A DNA stretch of 64,000 nucleotides from Cryphonectria parasitica EP155 (lineage: Eukaryota; Ascomycota; Sordariomycetes; Diaporthales; Cryphonectriaceae), in contig NW_024468911.1 in the NCBI RefSeq assembly GCF_011745365.1, forward strand, positions 3,218,759 to 3,282,758. The letters are read 5' to 3'. The translations under genes were made by a program, and so were the position numbers. The notes beneath the pieces were generated by a model, which was given only the letters and a program-made list of their open reading frames with translations, searched no databases and had not been told where the DNA came from. Position 1 is the first letter of the stretch. Every line of letters starts with the position of its first letter. Positions 60,856 through 64,000 of the stretch are shown one piece after another.

Positions 60856-63614
60856 ATGGCTGCCGGCGTCTCATCTTCTCCTCGACCAGCTCATCTCCAC
60901 AATAATACCACCGGCGGCAACCATTCGTCCTCATCACTCCTCAACTCTTCTGCCTCACTCTCGTCCCTACCGTCCACGCCGAGCTCCGTCTCCGACCAGG
61001 ACTCCGAGCCCTCTCCCAGCTCTACTGCTGCCACTGCCTCGACAGTCTCGCTACCATCCTCCAACAACAACAATAACAACAACACCGCGGGCCAGGACCG
61101 TTTCCGCCATCGCCCAAGTCCTGTCAATCTCAGCGGTCCCTACTCGGCACCGGTCACGCCTCCCGCCGCACTACTACCACCACACCCTTCACTAGATTCC
61201 GTCGCAGAACTCGGCCCTTCACCCTCCTCCTCGTCCTCCAGGCCTTCACTCCTGCTGCAGGGCCGCCGCAAGTCGCAGTCGCAGCAGCAGCAGCAGTATC
61301 AGCAGTTTGGCGCCAGCTCCACCCGCGGGGATCTGAGAGGTCAGAGGTCAGGCGGATTCTTTGCTTTTGCCGCGTCTGCGTTGGACCGCACCCAGACGGC
61401 CATTGCCAACACAATTTCCGATCCCAACGTTCGCCATAAGCGATCTCTGAGCCGCCTGTCGATCACTGGGGATATCGCTGCCCTCTCGCGTGGTGCTGCC
61501 GATCCCTCCTCGCCGGATAAGACCTCGCGCCACCACCGACCTGCCTCGGTTCTGTCCTCTTCGTCATCCACGAACCTGCTCAGCACCTCCCAGCAAGGCC
61601 CCTCCTACAACAAGGCGGTTCCAGCCAGCCAGCCCAACCTGGCTCGGGAAGGGTTTCACGCCCAGCCTTACTCCAAGACCGATCCTTCGCAACCTCCTCC
61701 AGTTCACCTGCCGAAAATCGACAACAAGATGCATCAGACGTCTTCGAGGCTACTGCGGATGACGGATGATGATAGGCCGTTCACGAAAGTAAGTCTCGAC
61801 TTTGACTGGGCCCCCGCTTCCCCTCCACCTTCCCTCTTCCCCTCTCAACTTTTCATTCGTCTTTATTTGCCCAGCTGCTCCACACACTCGGGAGGAGATA
61901 AGGGAAGGAGAAGAAAACAAGAAGAACTCCATGCTGCACCATTGGCATGTGGCGTCGACGAACAACCCCTCCTGCTTCCGGACTACAAGCGTTCTCAATC
62001 GCACACAACACGGCAGGAAACCAATGCTGACGAACCCGCCTGCAGGACTTCAAGGACCTCTTCGCGACGCTCATCGTCAGCCTGTTACCGCTCTCGGCCC
62101 ACCGCGTAAGGTTAACAAAGGTCGAGCACACCTTCCTCTCCGAAGATGCCATCAACAACCTGGGCTCGTTGAAATTCTCCCAGTCGAACCGCATGCCCGA
62201 CCCGAAAGACCCCTCCCGTATCGTCACAACCACAACGACAACCACCTTCTCAATGGCCAAGGACATGGCTCGCTCCATATGTCAGCGCTTCCTCGAGGCC
62301 CGCCTGATTGAATCCGCCGATGGCAAGCTGCAGCAGGTCTACACTATGAAGGGATCGGTCTGGCAGCTGACGCCCAAGGGGATCGCCATCCTGGACCAAT
62401 TCTGTTCCAAGAACGGTATCCAGCAGAAGCAGGTGGCCGAGCTGATCGGCCCCGCGCTCACGCAGCTGGTATCCCTGGAGAGGGAAAGCTCGACGGACAA
62501 GCTACAGACGGACCGGGCGACCATGGAGGTCGTGTTTAGGAGATTTACCGGCCTGAAGGGTCTGAACATCAAGAGCAACGTGAACGCCGCCGACTCGGAG
62601 TCGTTGTCCGACTATAGTGACGGTCTGACCGGCGTTAAGATGGCTGCTGAGCGCAAAATAGGAGGCAAGACCTACAAGGAGACATTCACAGGCAAGGCCG
62701 CGACGGACTGGCTGATGGACTGCTCTACCACGGTCGACCGGCGAGAGACGGTAGAGATCGCAAGCTACTTTGTCGAGTTCGGGCTCATGGAGTGCGTCCA
62801 GCAGGACCGGGCCTACACGGCGCAGTACCCTGGCAGCCAGCTCTTCCAACCGACCAAGCACTCCATTTACCAAATCACGCCCAACGGCAAGGATCTCATC
62901 AATGGCATGAACTCGCGAGGGCGGACGTCAGATGCAGAGTCGACCCCTCGCGATCACAAGCCGAACGAGAAGCTGCCCCGTGACTCAAACACGCAGCGGC
63001 TGGAGAAGATCCTCAGCGACCCGGCACTGCGCCTGCTCTTCCGCGAGAACCTGCGGGAGACGCACTGCGAGGAGAATCTGTCCTTCTACCTCGACGTAGA
63101 CGAATTTGTGAAGCAGTGCAAGTTGGCAATCCGGAACGCGCAAAAGAACCCCTCCACGACGTCGATGGACGGCATCAAGGAGATCATGGCACAGGCATAT
63201 GGCATTTACAACGCGTTCCTCGCCCCGGGCTCACCCTGTGAGCTCAACATCGACCACCAGCTCCGCAGCAACCTTGCTACTCGTATGACCAAGGCGGTGG
63301 GGCAAGATGTGGCTATGATCGACACCCTGCACGAGGTGACGGCCCTCTTCGAGGATGCTCAGAATGCTGTGTTCAAGCTCATGGCCAGCGTAAGTTGATA
63401 GTGGACTTTTTCTTTTGCTTTTCTGATTTAATCCTTCTCTACGCAAACCCGAGGGACAAGTGAACTGATCTGATTCGCAAAACAGGACTCGGTCCCCAAG
63501 TTCCTTCGTACCTCGAAATACGAGTCGGTCCTCAAGAACTACGACTTTGATTCGGTATCATATCCTGTTGGAAAGGGCCTCGATCGGAGTCAGAGTCGGT
63601 CGAACCGCAAGTAG
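60856..63614 (+). CDS. flbA: Regulator of G-protein signalling, FlbA/Sst2 type (two DEP domains plus RGS)
   Basis: Three exons (60856-61788, 62046-63389, 63486-63614) give 801 residues, all junctions in phase 0. The first 300 residues are low complexity (Ser, Asn, Gln and Pro runs, including seven Asn in a row). Exon 2 starts at DFKDLFATLIVSLLPLS. It opens the first DEP-type (fungal differentiation regulator) domain, about 312-435. A second DEP domain covers about 510-595 (GKAATDWLMDC and the SIYQITPNGKDL end). The RGS domain covers about 630-775 (RLEKILSDPALRLLF, CEENLSFYLDVDEF, FEDAQNAVFKLMA). The last exon encodes a Ser/Arg tail. FlbA-type proteins speed GTP hydrolysis by a G-alpha subunit and, in Aspergillus and other fungi, shift colonies from growth to conidiation. 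That role is inferred here. Confidence 0.95.
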
Positions 63615-64000
63615 GAGTTGTGGGATCTGGCAGCGCTCTTTTCACCGCGGGAAATTCCATGACTTTTGAGGGTTGGAGATGATCTGCTTCCAGGTCGTGA
63701 TGGCCACGACACGCACATCCACCTTCCGATGATACTGGCTGGAGCTGTTTGTAAGATCACCAGCTGTAAGCGACAGCACCGCACTTGCCCCCCGAGTGGA
63801 GGCGTATGGAGACGGAACAGCCTAGGATTTACCGTTTTGTCTTGCTCGACACCTCAAAAGGAGTTCGACACCGACGACATATCGCCAACCACGACACGTT
63901 CTTTCGGAACGCAGGCGCGCAGTTCACCGAAGTGGTATCTATTTGCTGCAGCGACAGCAGTGCACCATTCAGAACCACTGACTCGGCGCTTCATATACAT
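63615..64000. other. 3' flank of the RGS gene
   Basis: The last 386 bases should hold the 3' untranslated region of the RGS gene. No further gene start is supported before the window ends. Confidence 0.5.

Overview
The window looks like nuclear DNA from a filamentous ascomycete, most likely a Sordariomycete. The genes are split by short introns (about 50-260 nt) with fungal GTRNGT donors, CTNAC-type branch sites and YAG acceptors. The families present (phocein/MOB3, FlbA-type RGS, hamartin, SigF-like NTF2 proteins, AlkB-GRF proteins) are a filamentous-fungal set. I saw no AT-rich block of the kind left by RIP, no transposon open reading frame, and by eye no tRNA or 5S rRNA. Exon coordinates below were deduced by hand from splice signals, frame continuity and family resemblance.

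Layout. Bases 1-2384 hold no supportable gene. From 2.4 to 42.7 kb the window is gene-dense, with about twenty genes: TMS1/SERINC-like membrane protein (-), MFS transporter (+), MOB3/phocein (-), DBP10 RNA helicase (+), an unknown KEN-box protein (-), an E2-like UBC-fold protein (+), an unknown membrane-anchored protein (+), an AlkB-like CUE/dioxygenase/GRF protein (-), PEX7 (+), a SigF-like NTF2 protein (-), an unknown single-pass membrane protein (-), TSC1/hamartin (-), a DJ-1/PfpI protein (+), mitoribosomal uL23m (+), an MT-A70 (METTL4-like) methyltransferase (-), a LEU5-type mitochondrial carrier (+), an unknown low-complexity protein (+) and CDC73 (+). From 42.7 to 60.85 kb there is an 18-kb stretch with no recognisable gene, rich in homopurine/homopyrimidine tracts, microsatellites and G/C homopolymers. 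It leads into a FlbA-type RGS gene (60.86-63.61 kb).

These are independent housekeeping and signalling genes, not a biosynthetic cluster or a mobile island. Several touch growth and developmental control: MOB3 (STRIPAK), TSC1 (TORC1), FlbA-type RGS (G-protein signalling) and CDC73 (Paf1 complex). Two touch methyl-adenine or alkylation chemistry: the MT-A70 enzyme and the AlkB-like protein. The points most worth a second look are the 18-kb gene-free region ahead of the RGS gene with an intron acceptor abutting its start codon, the E2-like protein without an obvious catalytic cysteine, the three-domain AlkB protein, and three unfamiliar proteins with clear multi-exon structure.
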